From the NCBI RefSeq assembly GCF_958979055.1, contig NC_084899.1, positions 2,906,001 through 2,970,000 on the forward strand: 64,000 bases of DNA, read 5' to 3'. A model generated the notes under the pieces. It was not told the DNA's origin, did not search any database, and saw only the letters and a list, made by a program, of their open reading frames with translations. Made by a program: the position numbers and the translations under genes. Source of the DNA: Alnus glutinosa. Lineage: Eukaryota; Streptophyta; Magnoliopsida; Fagales; Betulaceae. Positions 12,777 to 23,238 of the stretch are shown piece after piece (position 1 is the stretch's first letter; the number at the start of each line of letters is the position of its first letter).

Positions 12777-13215
12777 TTGACTCCCCTTGATGTACTCAAT
12801 GATGAAATCCTTAAGAAAACCCAACTACAAAGGTTCCTTGAATCTCTCAATTATGTTGCTGATTTTTATAAAAATCTTCGTAAAAAATGCAAGCCATTAT
12901 TTGATAGACTTCAAAAAAATCCTCCTCCATGGACTGAAATCCATACTTCTGTTGTCAAAGAAGTTAAGCTCCATGTCCAGATACTGCCCTGTCTTGGCAT
13001 TCCAACTATTGATTCTTTTAAGATCGTTGAGACTGATGCCTCCGACATTGGGTACGGTGGTATTCTCAAACAATAAGTCCATTCCAACCATCCTGAACAA
13101 ATTATTTGTTTCCATTCAAGTGTTTGGAATTCAGCTCAGAGAAACTATAGTACTATTAAGAAATAGATTTTATCTATAGTACTATGCCTTTCAAAGTTTC
13201 AAGATGGTCTTTTTA
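12777..13215 (+). pseudogene. Reverse transcriptase / RNase H fragment, caulimovirid-like
   Basis: About 100 codons are open, then continue through at least two stops. The segment matches the end of the RT thumb/connection and the start of RNase H, including the ETDAS motif with the first catalytic Asp of RNase H. The RT catalytic core, the protease and the rest of RNase H are absent. Directly downstream the sequence switches to the leader repeat (from 13226), so an internal deletion has joined the enzyme region to the genome end. Not functional. Confidence 0.7.
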
Positions 13216-13225
13216 ATCAAAAGTT

Positions 13226-13500
13226 TTTAATAAGGGTTCATTTGAGTGAGAACTAGAGAGACCCCTCTGAAAAAGTTTTGTAACCCAAAACACTTGTAAT
13301 CCCTCTCTGCAAACACTTGTAATGCCTCTACTAAGTCTTAAGTCTAAGCTTGTAATTATCAGAGCCCCTCTGGACTAAATTTATTTGTAAGTTTTCAAGT
13401 TTATGTTTAATTAAGCATTACTTTACTTTGAAGTTTTCATGATCTTTGAATACTCTGTTATTTTGTATTCGGATTTTGATTTTGAAGTTCTTGCCTACAT
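13226..13500 (+). repeat. Right arm of the inverted repeat (viral leader region)
   Basis: Reverse complement of 10875-11165 with few differences. It lies immediately after the RNase H fragment and just inside the TA-rich right boundary. Confidence 0.85.
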
Positions 13501-13544
13501 CATGAGTACCCTCTCAAGAAAGAAGCCCCTTAGATGATACAAAC

Positions 13545-14042
13545 TATATATATATATATATTGTTGGACAAAAGTGGTGGAAGAAGACTCACTTTTTCTA
13601 GTCAATTTCCACAACGAGAATCTTCTTCCTTTTTCTTTTTTTTATCTTTTATCTTTTTTTTTTTTTTTAATTGTTGGAGCAATTTCCACAACGAGAATAG
13701 GAATATGCAGTTGGATTCTAACCCATGCAAAATCAGCTCAAGAGTGATGGTCATAATAACCTATTATTTAATCTTGAATGTAAATTTAGATTGTGGAAGA
13801 TATACATATATATGGAAAGTAAGACAAAAGTGGTGGAAGAAGACTCACTTTTTCCAGTGAATTTCCACAACGAGAATCTTTTATTTTTTTTATTTTTTTT
13901 TGTTTTCTTAATATTGTCAGAGCAATTTCCACAACGAGAATGGGAATATGCAGTTGGATTCTAACCCATGCAAAATCCGCGCAAGATTGATGGTCGTAAT
14001 AACCTATTATTTAATCTTGAATATAAATTTAGACCGTGAAAG

Positions 14043-14073
<31 letters not shown>

Positions 14074-14433
14074 TAAATATATAAAAGCCCCCCAAACTAC
14101 CACCCTTTCTCCGGATGGCCCCCCAAACTACCAATGCTTAGATTTTGGCCCCCCAAACTACCACTTTTTGATTTTTTGGCCCCATCCGTCTATTTATGCC
14201 GTTAATTCTAACGGAAATTGGACAAAAACCCGAAAATACCCCTCCCTTAACCGTGAGATTTTCAAAGTGTAGGAGGGGTATTTTCGGAATTCTGTTTAAA
14301 ATTAACGGCATAAATGAACGGATGGGGCCAAAAAATCAGAAAGTGGTAGTTTGGGGGGCCAGAATCTAAGCATTGGTAGTTTGGGGGGCCATCCGGAGAA
14401 AGGGTGGTAGTTTGGGGGGCTTTTATATATTTA

Positions 14434-14476
<43 letters not shown>

Positions 14477-15140
14477 GCAATTTCCACAACAAGAATGTGA
14501 ATATGCAGTCGGATTCTAACCCATGCAAAATCCGCGCAAGATTAATGGTCATAATAACCTGTTATTTAATCTTGAATATAAATTTAGATTGTGTAAGATA
14601 TATATATGGAAAGTAAGACAAAAGTGGTGGAAGAAGACTCACTTTTTCTAGTCAATTTCCACAACGAGAATCTTCTTCCTTTTTTTTTTTTTCTTATCTT
14701 TTTTTTAAAAAAAAATTGTTGGAGCAATTTCCACAACGAAAATAGGAATATGCAATCGGATTCTAACCCATGCAAAATCAGGGCAAGAGTGATGGTCATA
14801 ATAACCTATTATTTAATCTTGAATATAAATTTAGATTGTGGAAGATATACATATATTTGGAAAGTAAGACAAAAGTGGTGGAAGAAGACTCACTTTTTCC
14901 AATCAATTTCCACAACGAGAATCTTCTTCTTCTTCTTCTTCTTCTTCTTCTTCTTTTTTTTATTTTTTATTTTTTATTTTTCATTTTTTATTTTTTATTT
15001 TATTTTATTTTTATATATATATATTGCCGGAGAAATTTCCACGACGAGAATGGGAATTGAATATGCAGTCAGATTCTAACCCATGCAAAATCCGCTCAAG
15101 ATTGACGATCATAATAACCTATTATTTAATCTTGAATATA
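13545..15140. repeat. Minisatellite array, block 2 (same unit as block 1)
   Basis: The GTGGTGGAAGAAGACTCAC landmark recurs at about 13573, 13830, 14623 and 14875. The gap between 13830 and 14623 is enlarged by the 368-bp foldback element, and that unit has also lost its front half. Block 2 continues block 1 across the viral insert, so the array existed before the insertion. Confidence 0.9.
14070..14437. mobile_element. Near-perfect foldback MITE in TA repeats
   Basis: The left end GGGTTAAATATATAAAAGCC mirrors the right end. The arms are complementary along almost the whole element (about 180 bp each), including CCCCCCAAACTACCA / TGGTAGTTTGGGGGG repeated three times per arm. It is flanked by long TA runs, so a TA target duplication is possible but cannot be measured. 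Confidence 0.85.
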
Positions 15141-15938
15141 AATTTATATAGTAATTTAAAACACTCATTACCTCATATACGGATAGCAAATAATAACCGT
15201 ACTGATGCGAATGCACGCGAATATCTAAAAGTGATAATCTCATTATGCGGATGTGGATATTGCTAATAGCCGCATCCGCATTTTCACCCCTACTTTCAAC
15301 AATTTCCTTTTGATTTTTTATAGATTTAGGAAAAAAAACTACTTTTTAATTTCCTATCCAAATACGTACATTGCACAATAACTTCACTTATCTTTTCATA
15401 TACCATTAAAATATTATTTCTTTACAAAATACAAGTTTCCTACCTACCTTCACATTTTTTACAAAATTTCAATACAATTCCCAACGAAAGGCAAAGAGAG
15501 AACAGAGAAATATTTTGTGTTAAAAAGTAGAACCTATAATTTGTTACAAACTCTTATGAAAACCTAATCCCAAGCTTAACAATAACTCCTAACGGTCCTA
15601 GAAGGTTTAACAATCATCATCTATCAGGTTATAACGTAAAAGCTAAGCAAGCATTATCCATTCCATAAAACATCTACAATCGGTAAAAATTTTCATAAAA
15701 TCTCCTCTTACCCATTATCAAATCAAACTAATAATAACTCATGGGTTTACATCTAACATCTCAATATATATAGTAAGAAAATCATGCAAGCTAGAGTAAC
15801 AAAATGTCATATGTATGCTTATTGAAACCTAATCTACCTAGTTGTTAACCAACATCACAAACCTATATGTAAAATTATGAATATACACAATAGCTAACTA
15901 TAAGAAAAACATGCTTATAACAACATATAGAATAAAAT
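15141..15938. other. Intergenic; transposon end near 15290, no gene
   Basis: GCATCCGCATTTTCACCCCTA (15268-15288) looks like the right end of a hAT-type element related to those in spacer units A and B; I could not find a matching left end. The rest is AT-rich with no credible ORF. Confidence 0.45.
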
Positions 15939-16022
15939 TGTAGTAGGAGGTTACCTCTCTTAAGCTAAGGGGGCGACAAAATGGGCGTTATGGGATGTAA
16001 GAATGCTTAAATAGGCCTTCAT

Positions 16023-18479
16023 TGTGACGACCCAGTTTTTTTTTTTTGAAAACATGCATATAGCGTAAAATGAATCCTCACAATGGCAAGACTACTTGTT
16101 GCTCAGCCAACATAATATACACGTCCCATAACCTGTACCTGATATTCAGAGTAACATCTAACACAACGGAATATATTATGATACCAATCAGTCATAATGG
16201 AAAGCACATCTATAACTAGTCTGTAATCCATACAAAAGAGCCAATTGCCCATGTCTATCTGTTTAAGGCTTACAACATATACCACGATTACAAAAGAATG
16301 GTTATACCAAAAATACGTGACACATGCGTTATAAGCCATATACAAAAATTTCCAAAAGACAGATGACTCCGTAGTCCAACACATTACAATCGTCGTTGTG
16401 GGCTTCAATCGTAATACCCCAAATATAAAGCCACTAGGTCATCATCTAGCTCAGGAGTACCTGCAATCACAGCATCAGAATCTGCACAGTTGCAGGGGTT
16501 GCTGCATCCGCACAGGTGAAATTATGAGTCCACCGTCTTAGCATAAATAAATACACTAACACCTCAGAGGTATACTATTCACTGAGTTTTCGCAAAGAAC
16601 CAACTTTTCATTTCTTTTTTTAGTTTAGCATACATTATAACAGCTACCAATTTATAATCTTTTGTTTGAAAACCCTCATAGCTGATAAAGCAAACAACGA
16701 CTAATAGAAAACATTTAAAGCATACTATGTAGTTGTGAACATATATGGAAGTTCCAATCATCCCACTTTGGAAGCTTCTTCATATCAACCCATCTACAAT
16801 ATATTACTTTTAATCGGTGGCTCAGTCATACATCTATGCGAGTAATCTCAAGCATACAAACACGTCTAAGCTGTACTAAGACATCCACATTCCCTGAATT
16901 AGGCAACACTAAGTCTAATCCCGTACACTCATTGTCTTTGCAGGACAACTCGCGCGATATTACATAGACATTAGCATTCCATAACACCATGCCTAATCCC
17001 GTACACTTATTGCCTTTGCAAGACAACTCGTGCGATATTACATAGACAATGGCATCTCTAACTCTAGGCAATGCAACCATCTTCGCACTTTCAAACTCAA
17101 TGCATTTAAATCATGCGACTCATACGTCTAGCATAAAAACTACAATACATATCATGAAAACAACATACACAAATATGACACTATACAAGTATGCATATGC
17201 AATGTTCCCAGAGCCCCTGACTTAAGAAACCGAGTCCCTGACTCAAGAAGCCGTGTCCCAGACACAAATTGCTGAGTCCCAAACTCATTTAGCCGAGTCT
17301 TAGACTCAAATGGTCGTGTCCCAGACACAAATAACCGAGTCCTAGACTCAATTAGCCGAGTCCCAGACTCAAATACTCGAGTCCCCAAGATTGCATGACT
17401 ATGCACCAATGCAATATGTTCCTAAAACAGTTTATGATAACATTTCCAAAATCCATAAACATATTACAACACCAATTTCTCAAACTCCAATTACAATATT
17501 CAAAACATCATCATAATTTCAATATACTCAAAAGTATTCAAATCTTCCAAAACAATTATAATCAACATACAGTTGGTTCAAGTTATGTAAAACAATGTAT
17601 ATTTTGCAAACTATTATATATGAAAATAATAATTTCTCAGTGAGTAGAATACTCACATTGGATTGCTCGTACTCCCGATTCCAACAATCCTAGGTTTGAC
17701 CCGCAAAGTGCCGCTCTAATCACAACACAATGCACCATTTAGTTATATAACCACAACCATAACAATTAACACTTTGAATCGCTTAAAGGCTACGACACAA
17801 GTTTCCCGCTAATTAACAAAACCTATACATGGAAATATTCCTAAATTTACAATTAAAATCTCCAATTTATACTAATTACTATTTTTAGGACCTAATTCCA
17901 TAAACACCTATTTTTCATGAAACTCATAGATGATTTGGAATTAATTAATACTTCATATGCAATTAATCCATAAATTCACAATCTATGTTTTAAACACTTC
18001 AAAACCCCAAATTAATTAACTCATCAAATTAAGATTTCCCAAACTTAACCCATAATTATAAAACACTACCATAATCACAATATCATTAACCCATAGCATT
18101 TACTAAGGGTTAATCTCCTAAAATACAGCTAAAATCAAATAACTAAAAATTAGGGTTTGAGGAAAACTCACCACAAGATTACCAAACCAAAACCCAAGGT
18201 TTGGGTAGCTTCAAGCAATTTTCAACAAGCACAAATACTTAAAGAACATAGAGGATTAAACTCATTTATAGGATTTTATCCAAAAATCACAAAACCATGA
18301 GTTTAGTGTTTTACCTCAAAGATCCGAGTGCAAGGATCACGTTTGAAGATCGAACTGTTGGATCTTCGTAGATCACGATTTTTGTATATATAGGAAAATG
18401 ACAAATCTCTCTCTCCCCCCTTTTCTCTTCTCTCGGCCTTACAGGAAAGAGGCACATTGCCTCGTTCCTTTCTTCTTTT

Positions 18480-18522
<43 letters not shown>

Positions 18523-18838
18523 TTTTTTTTATAAGTTAGGCGCATGTGCGCCTCACACTTTTAAAAAAAAAAATGAAGGGCCATCAGGCCCTTCATAACT
18601 AAAATGGCCAATGGCCATTTGCTCAAATGGCCGAATGGCCTTTTGAGCAAAGGTCGTGCGGCCTTTGTTTATTTTTTTTTTTTATTTTTTTTATTTAATT
18701 TAATTTTATATTATTTATTTATTTAATTTATTTAATTCTTTTATTTTTCTATTATTTCAAATTTCTTTTCAATTTCCTTTTATTTATTTATTTATTTTTT
18801 AACCTAAAAATATCACTTATATCTTCTTGGACATTACA
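16023..18838 (-). mobile_element. Nested solo LTR, 2.8 kb, long-LTR family copy 1
   Basis: Read on the minus strand it starts TGTAATGTCC and ends GGGTCGTCACA (TG...CA). The flanks are TTCAT and TCCAT, a 5-bp duplication with one change. It aligns along its length with 50168-53369: the TCTCAGTGAGTAGAATACTC motif (17634-17653), the conserved GTTGGCTGAGC / CACTGTGAGGA end and paired GGCC hairpins near the start. There is no coding region. LTR length and termini would suit a Ty3-type element, but no protein links it to one. Confidence 0.8.
17205..17390. repeat. Short tandem repeat inside LTR copy 1 (about 20-bp unit)
   Basis: AGCCGAGTCCCAGACTCAAA-like units repeat about nine times with variants such as CGTGTCCCAGACACAAA. 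The equivalent place in the two related LTRs holds unrelated tandem arrays (26190-26360 and 52050-52130). Confidence 0.8.
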
Positions 18839-19225
18839 TCCATGCACGCACAAAAGCGCTGAGGTGGTAAATTTTAATTGCTTCTAGACGGCCATTCAAG
18901 CTCAAGGATCCAATGTTCGATGGCAGTTATGCATCGAACGTTCGAAGTGGGGTTGATTGATCAATGACAGCTGTACATTGATTGTTCGACTTGGGATCGA
19001 TAGTTCAAGATTTGAAATTCATTATGAAAATATTTATTTTGTTAAAACACTTTTGAAAACAATTTATGAAGCATTGGTTTATCCATGGATATTTTAAATA
19101 TTTTGTTGAGGATTTTTTTTATACGTAAGTTATTTTAAAATATCTAAAGATCTTGGAGTTTGTACACTATCATTATACGTATTTTTAAATATTTGGTACG
19201 TGTCTAAGCGGGGTGTTACAAAAAT

Positions 19226-19499
19226 ATGCACGTGTAGCTTATGTGTGCCATTTTCGGTTAATGTTGATACCAATAGCTAATGGAGAAGTCCTTCTGCTAA
19301 TTTGAGGAGCTCGATCAACTTTTATCAATAGTAGAATATCTTCTTTTTTGTTTTGATTTTTTTTTTAATTTTTGAATTTTTTTTTTTTTATTATTTTTTT
19401 TCTCCAGTTCTTGAGTGTTTAACCCCTTCCTCAACGTTTTGGGTCATGTAAAAACCTTTTTTTTCTTATAACCTTTCTATTTCATTTCACAAGTATTAT
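19226..19499. repeat. Dispersed spacer segment, also at 49790-50040
   Basis: GCTTATGTGTGCCATTTT, AGGTTGATACCAATAGCTAA-like sequence and TTGGGTCATGTAAAAACC occur in the same order in both places. Non-coding. Confidence 0.75.
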
Positions 19500-21376
19500 T
19501 GTTGATACAGTTTTCCGATTGTTGACGTGTTATCTTGCGATTCACCTAAGCTTCTTCTTCTCTTGAAATCTTAAAAGAAACACTGCGTCGGGGGATGCCA
19601 ACAATTCTGCTCCGATGCATAAGTTAGTACTGGATGTGCAAAGTACTTTAGAGTAATTTTTTCGCAAATTGCAAGTGAGTTTATACCTGTGAACACCTTG
19701 TATTTATAGAGGTTTCAGTGGTGGTTGAAATTCCCTGAGTATCCTAAATTCCCGGGAATCTCCAGTTAGTGACAACGTGGGTTTGGGGTTCCGCACATCC
19801 TGAATTCCCAGGAAACTCCAGTTAATGGCAATGTGGGTTCGGACATGCGGAATGTCAGGGATTTGTGGTGCTGTCCTTACTGTGCATCTGGGGGAGAAAT
19901 ATCCGGAATCTCTCAGAGGCTTCTGGGGCTCCGAGATTTTCGGGATCATGGGTCATTCTGGGGAGGCCTCGAGTGATCTATCTTAAGCTCCGGAACTCCG
20001 AGATGTTTCGTGCTTGGATGAAAGATTCGGCACCTGAAATGGTTCACGACAGAGGTGCCCCGGACCCCAAGGTGTATTAGGACTAGAGCTGGCAAAACGG
20101 GTACCCGTCACGACCCGTTTATGACCCGCAACCCGTTTAAGCTAGACCCAAACACGACCCGTTTATCTTAACGGGTCGGAGCTCCAGACACGACACGACA
20201 CAGCAATTTGACGGGTCACCCGACACGACCCATGAAACTCATTTAGCATAATGGGTCGTATCGGGTCGGCACGACCCGTTTGACCCGTTTAGACTTCTAA
20301 GCATCAAATGAACTACAATTTCATCATTCATGGCAAAAAAAGAAAGCTAGACTACATTTTGCAAAGAACAGGGCTGTAAATGAGATCAATATTGCACTAG
20401 AGAGGGAAAAAAAAAAAAAAAAAGGAAATACAAAATCTTCCATGAAATGACAAAAAAATGAAGTATTCTTCACAAAAAACTACTAAATTAAAAACAAAAA
20501 TATCAAATCTGCAACAATGAAAATTAATTTGAAAATATTGCCATTTTAAAAGAAAAAATAAAAAAATGGAATAGGGTTACATAGATCGGCCATTGGAGAC
20601 AAGAGGGCTTTAGCCAGCTCTGACCTCTTCTTTCTTGATCTCTGCTGAAAACCCATACTCTTCTCTTCTTCTTCTTCTTCTAATTTTTGCGTCTCTCTCA
20701 CAGAGTCACGAATCAGCTCTCTCTCTCAGATCCGTTCTCTCTCACTCACTCTGGTGTGCGACAGGAGAACGAAGAAGGACTGAAGGAGATAAGAAGAAGA
20801 AACAAAGAAAATGAAAAAAGAAAAGAGAAATAAAAGGAAAAGGGAGAGGCGTCAGGATTCGAGGGAATAAAGCCAAAACAATTTTGGCCAAAAGGCCAAA
20901 AAAATCCACAGCCACGTGTGTGGCTGTGGATAAGAGTCATAAGACCAAAAAGTATGGTCTTATTTTATTATTAGCTCTACTCTCTTTTAAATTACAATTT
21001 TGTCATATTTTATTTTATATCAATACAATTTTATATCCATTCTCTTTTCTTTTTTTTTTTTTCTTTTTTTTTTTTTTCTTAAAAAAAAGCTTAATCGTGT
21101 CAGGCGGGTCACCCACGGGTGACCCGCCGCCCGACCCGTCCGACCTAGTTAAATGGGTAGACCCGTTTAAGGTAGACCCAAACTCGCTAATTTCGTGTCG
21201 TGTTCATGTCGGATTGTCGGGTCGTATCAAAATTGCCAGCCTTAATTAGGACCGAGGTGACCTCGTCCTTTGAGATGAGTCCTGACCGAGGTGCCCCGGC
21301 CCCTCTAGGTGGATCACGGCCAAGGTGACCTGGCATGGTCAGTTATTTGATCTGGGCCCTAGATAGCCTCGGTACA
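19500..21376 (+). mobile_element. Solo LTR (about 708 bp) carrying a nested hAT element
   Basis: It starts TGTTGATACAG and ends CCTCGGTACA (TG...CA), flanked by TATTAT on both sides (19494-19499 and 21377-21382). A TATA-like TTGTATTTATAGAGG lies at 19698-19712. The homologous spacer near 50040 lacks the insert. Part of the interior repeats GAGGTGACC / GAGGTGCCCCGG modules. No internal retrotransposon region is present. Confidence 0.65.
20084..21244. mobile_element. Non-autonomous hAT element with perfect 8-bp duplication
   Basis: The ends are TAGAGCTGGCAAAACGGGT on the left and TAAGGCTGGCAATTTTG read inward from the right. The flanks are identical 8-mers, ATTAGGAC (20076-20083 and 21245-21252). 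Both subterminal regions are packed with ACGGGTC / GACCCGT copies, as in hAT transposase-binding regions. The interior (20560-20930) is pyrimidine-rich, resembles a 5' leader, and encodes no transposase. Confidence 0.85.
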
Positions 21377-21657
21377 TATTATTTCTTTAACGGTTTTAAA
21401 TATTTGGTTATTCCAAATCCCCCCTCCTCACAGCAACAATTTTGCGTGAAGGACTATAGCAACACGATATACCAGAACCAATCTGATCACAAGGGATAGG
21501 ACATTGAAGCTTCGCTTAATTAAGCCTTCTAATTGGGACTCCTTTTATTGGGTCCATTTGCAAAGATAATGGATCAAACTTTGCTTAAGCCTTCCTACAC
21601 CTTAGGAATTTGTAAACTTCCTTAAACTAATGTTGCATCGATATCTTGACGTACACG

Positions 21658-22853
21658 CAGTGGCAGAGCCAAAATTTTGGTTCACAGGGGGCAAGATTAA
21701 AAATTAAAAAAATTGAACAAAAACTAATTAAAAATATAACTAACGAAATAAATAAATAATTTAACAAAATTTAATTATGGTTTAAAACATATATATAAAT
21801 GTAACTTGCAATTTATTTTGTCGTGCCTAACGTTAATTTATCTCGTTGTCCTCAATGAGTTTTCATATTACATATTTGCTAAATCTACTATGATACGAGT
21901 TCATTCAAAATTTGATTGGATCTCAATGAAATCTTTGTTATTCTCTTCAAATAACTATAATTATATATTTCATATAATTAAAATATTTAACAATACATAT
22001 ATATCATAAACAACTAATTTAAATTTAAATATAAAAACTTACAAAAAAAAGAAAAGAAAAGAGGAACCAAAAAAAAAAAAAAAAAAGCTATGTACTTTTG
22101 TGATTTGTTAATCTCGTAAATCTTTAAGCAAGTGTGAAGAAGGATTTGGCTGTTTGGCAAGTTTAAAGAAGAATAATAGTACCGCAGTAACGGCCATATG
22201 ATTTTTTTTTTATTTTTTTTTTAAGTACTCAGCCATATGAATTTAGTTTCCAAATCTGAAATTGCAACTCACATTGCAATATAAAGAAGGAAAAATATTT
22301 TTACACAAGAATTACACAACACAAGACATATGAGGTGAGACCCATGTGAATGAGACTCATCACATGGATCTCACCCTATGTGTCTTGTGTTGTGCACAAT
22401 TATTATGCACCATCACTTCTTTATAAATAATATATACTAGGTTCTCAACTTCAATCTAAACCCAACTTTTTATTAATTGAAAGTCTGAAACTATTGTCCA
22501 GAAAGTATTTCACGCTACATGTTTTGTTAAAAAAAAAAGTTAATGAAATGAAGCGGTTTTTCAAAAGTGTAAACACACTGTTTTGTTTGTCTTCTTCTTT
22601 TGAAGAGCCCAGACTAACTTAGAAGTTTTTGAAACTTGAGAAACCTGAAATGGTGAAAGCATAAAACACTAAATTTCAGTACTGCTAGCCTTGAAAATGC
22701 TTTGCCCGTATAATGTAAATGCCCTTTTATGAGTGGTTGAAGGTGGGCAACCAAAGTATTTGAAAAAAATTTACCGGGGTCAGAAAAAAATTTTAGGGAT
22801 CGGGGGAGTGGGCAAGTGCTCCCTCTCTCAACCCCCCGCCTCCGCCCCTGCGT
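21658..22853. mobile_element. Transposon-like insert in RLK spacer DNA
   Basis: Sequence on either side (21530-21650 and 22860-23060) is continuous in the homologous spacer at 53620-53930, which places an insert here. The ends read GCAGTGGCAGAGCCA and, inverted from the right, GCAGGGGCGGAGGCGG, a terminus also seen near 40370 and 8790. GTAC occurs at both edges. No transposase ORF is visible and the superfamily is unclear. Confidence 0.55.
22280..22425. mobile_element. Small MITE nested in the previous element
   Basis: TATAAAGAAG begins the left end and recurs inverted at the right. CACAACACAAGACATATG pairs with CTATGTGTCTTGTGTTGTG, and CCCATGTG with CACATGG. The loop is under 15 bp. Total is about 145 bp. 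Confidence 0.7.
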
Positions 22854-23059
22854 ACATGTACCATTATATTTGAAATGGTTATTAATTCTATTGATATGCT
22901 AATTAGATAACTACAGCGAAAAAGCCCTCATATATGCAACATTCTACAAAACCCATAAGCTTTCTTTACTTAACTCCCACCTTTGAAATGTAAGTCATCA
23001 TTTTCTCTGAAACAATGTTGAAAACGTACATTTCTGCTCGTGGTATTTGGAAAAGCATC

Positions 23060-23238
23060 AAACAGTGGATGTCAAACTTGCAGTATTCTTCAAAATATTC
23101 AAAACCTCTTTCATGGAGGGCCTGGTAGAAGGCAGAGTACCTGTACAAATGATTCCAAGTTTGAAAACAAAGCACATTTCATCCATGTAACGGGGTTCCT
23201 TCACCTCCTCATCCAAGGCATTAAATACATGGCCAACT
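23060..23238 (-). pseudogene. RLK-2: fragment of LRR-RLK exon 2
   Basis: On the minus strand it encodes the end of the kinase C-lobe, from DEEVKE through GTLPSTRPSMKEVLNIL, matching exon 2 of RLK-1 and RLK-4. After NIL it keeps KNTASLT, as RLK-5 does, then meets a stop. It is cut on the upstream side by the LTR that starts at 23239. Sequence downstream of it (22860-23060) matches that downstream of RLK-5, so these two form one subgroup of the array. Only about 180 bp remain; it is not functional. Confidence 0.85.

Larger units (their letters stand above)
10782..13544. mobile_element. Endogenous caulimovirid-like (pararetrovirus) integrant, inverted and defective
   Basis: The insert is bounded on both sides by TA microsatellite that belongs to the minisatellite array. 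It has two converging halves. On the plus strand, a reverse transcriptase/RNase H fragment (12777-13215) runs into a non-coding tail (13226-13500). On the minus strand, a second coding region (12751-11421) runs into a promoter-like region and the same tail (11165-10875). The tails are near-identical inverted repeats of about 280 bp. Both coding halves carry stops and frameshifts, and most of the viral polyprotein is missing, so this is an inert relic. Assignment to Caulimoviridae rests on the RT-RNase H connection; the genus cannot be decided here. Confidence 0.75.
15939..19220 (-). mobile_element. Solo LTR (about 466 bp) split by a nested solo LTR
   Basis: Read on the minus strand it begins TGTAACACCCCGCTTAG, a common start of plant LTRs, and ends in CTACTACA. 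The 5-bp flanks are identical (AAAAT at 15934-15938 and at 19221-19225). A TATA-like CTATTTAAGC lies at about 16003-16012. Removing the nested element at 16023-18838 leaves about 466 bp. No internal retroelement region is present, so this is a recombined single LTR. Confidence 0.65.

Noticed and set aside
12777..13076. Plus-strand ORF as a host reverse-transcriptase gene
   Set aside because: It is a fragment of a viral-type RT/RNase H with downstream stops, bounded by viral leader repeats.
17205..17390. Evenly spaced repeats that could suggest a CRISPR-like array
   Set aside because: Units are contiguous without unique spacers, the genome is a plant, and it lies inside an LTR.
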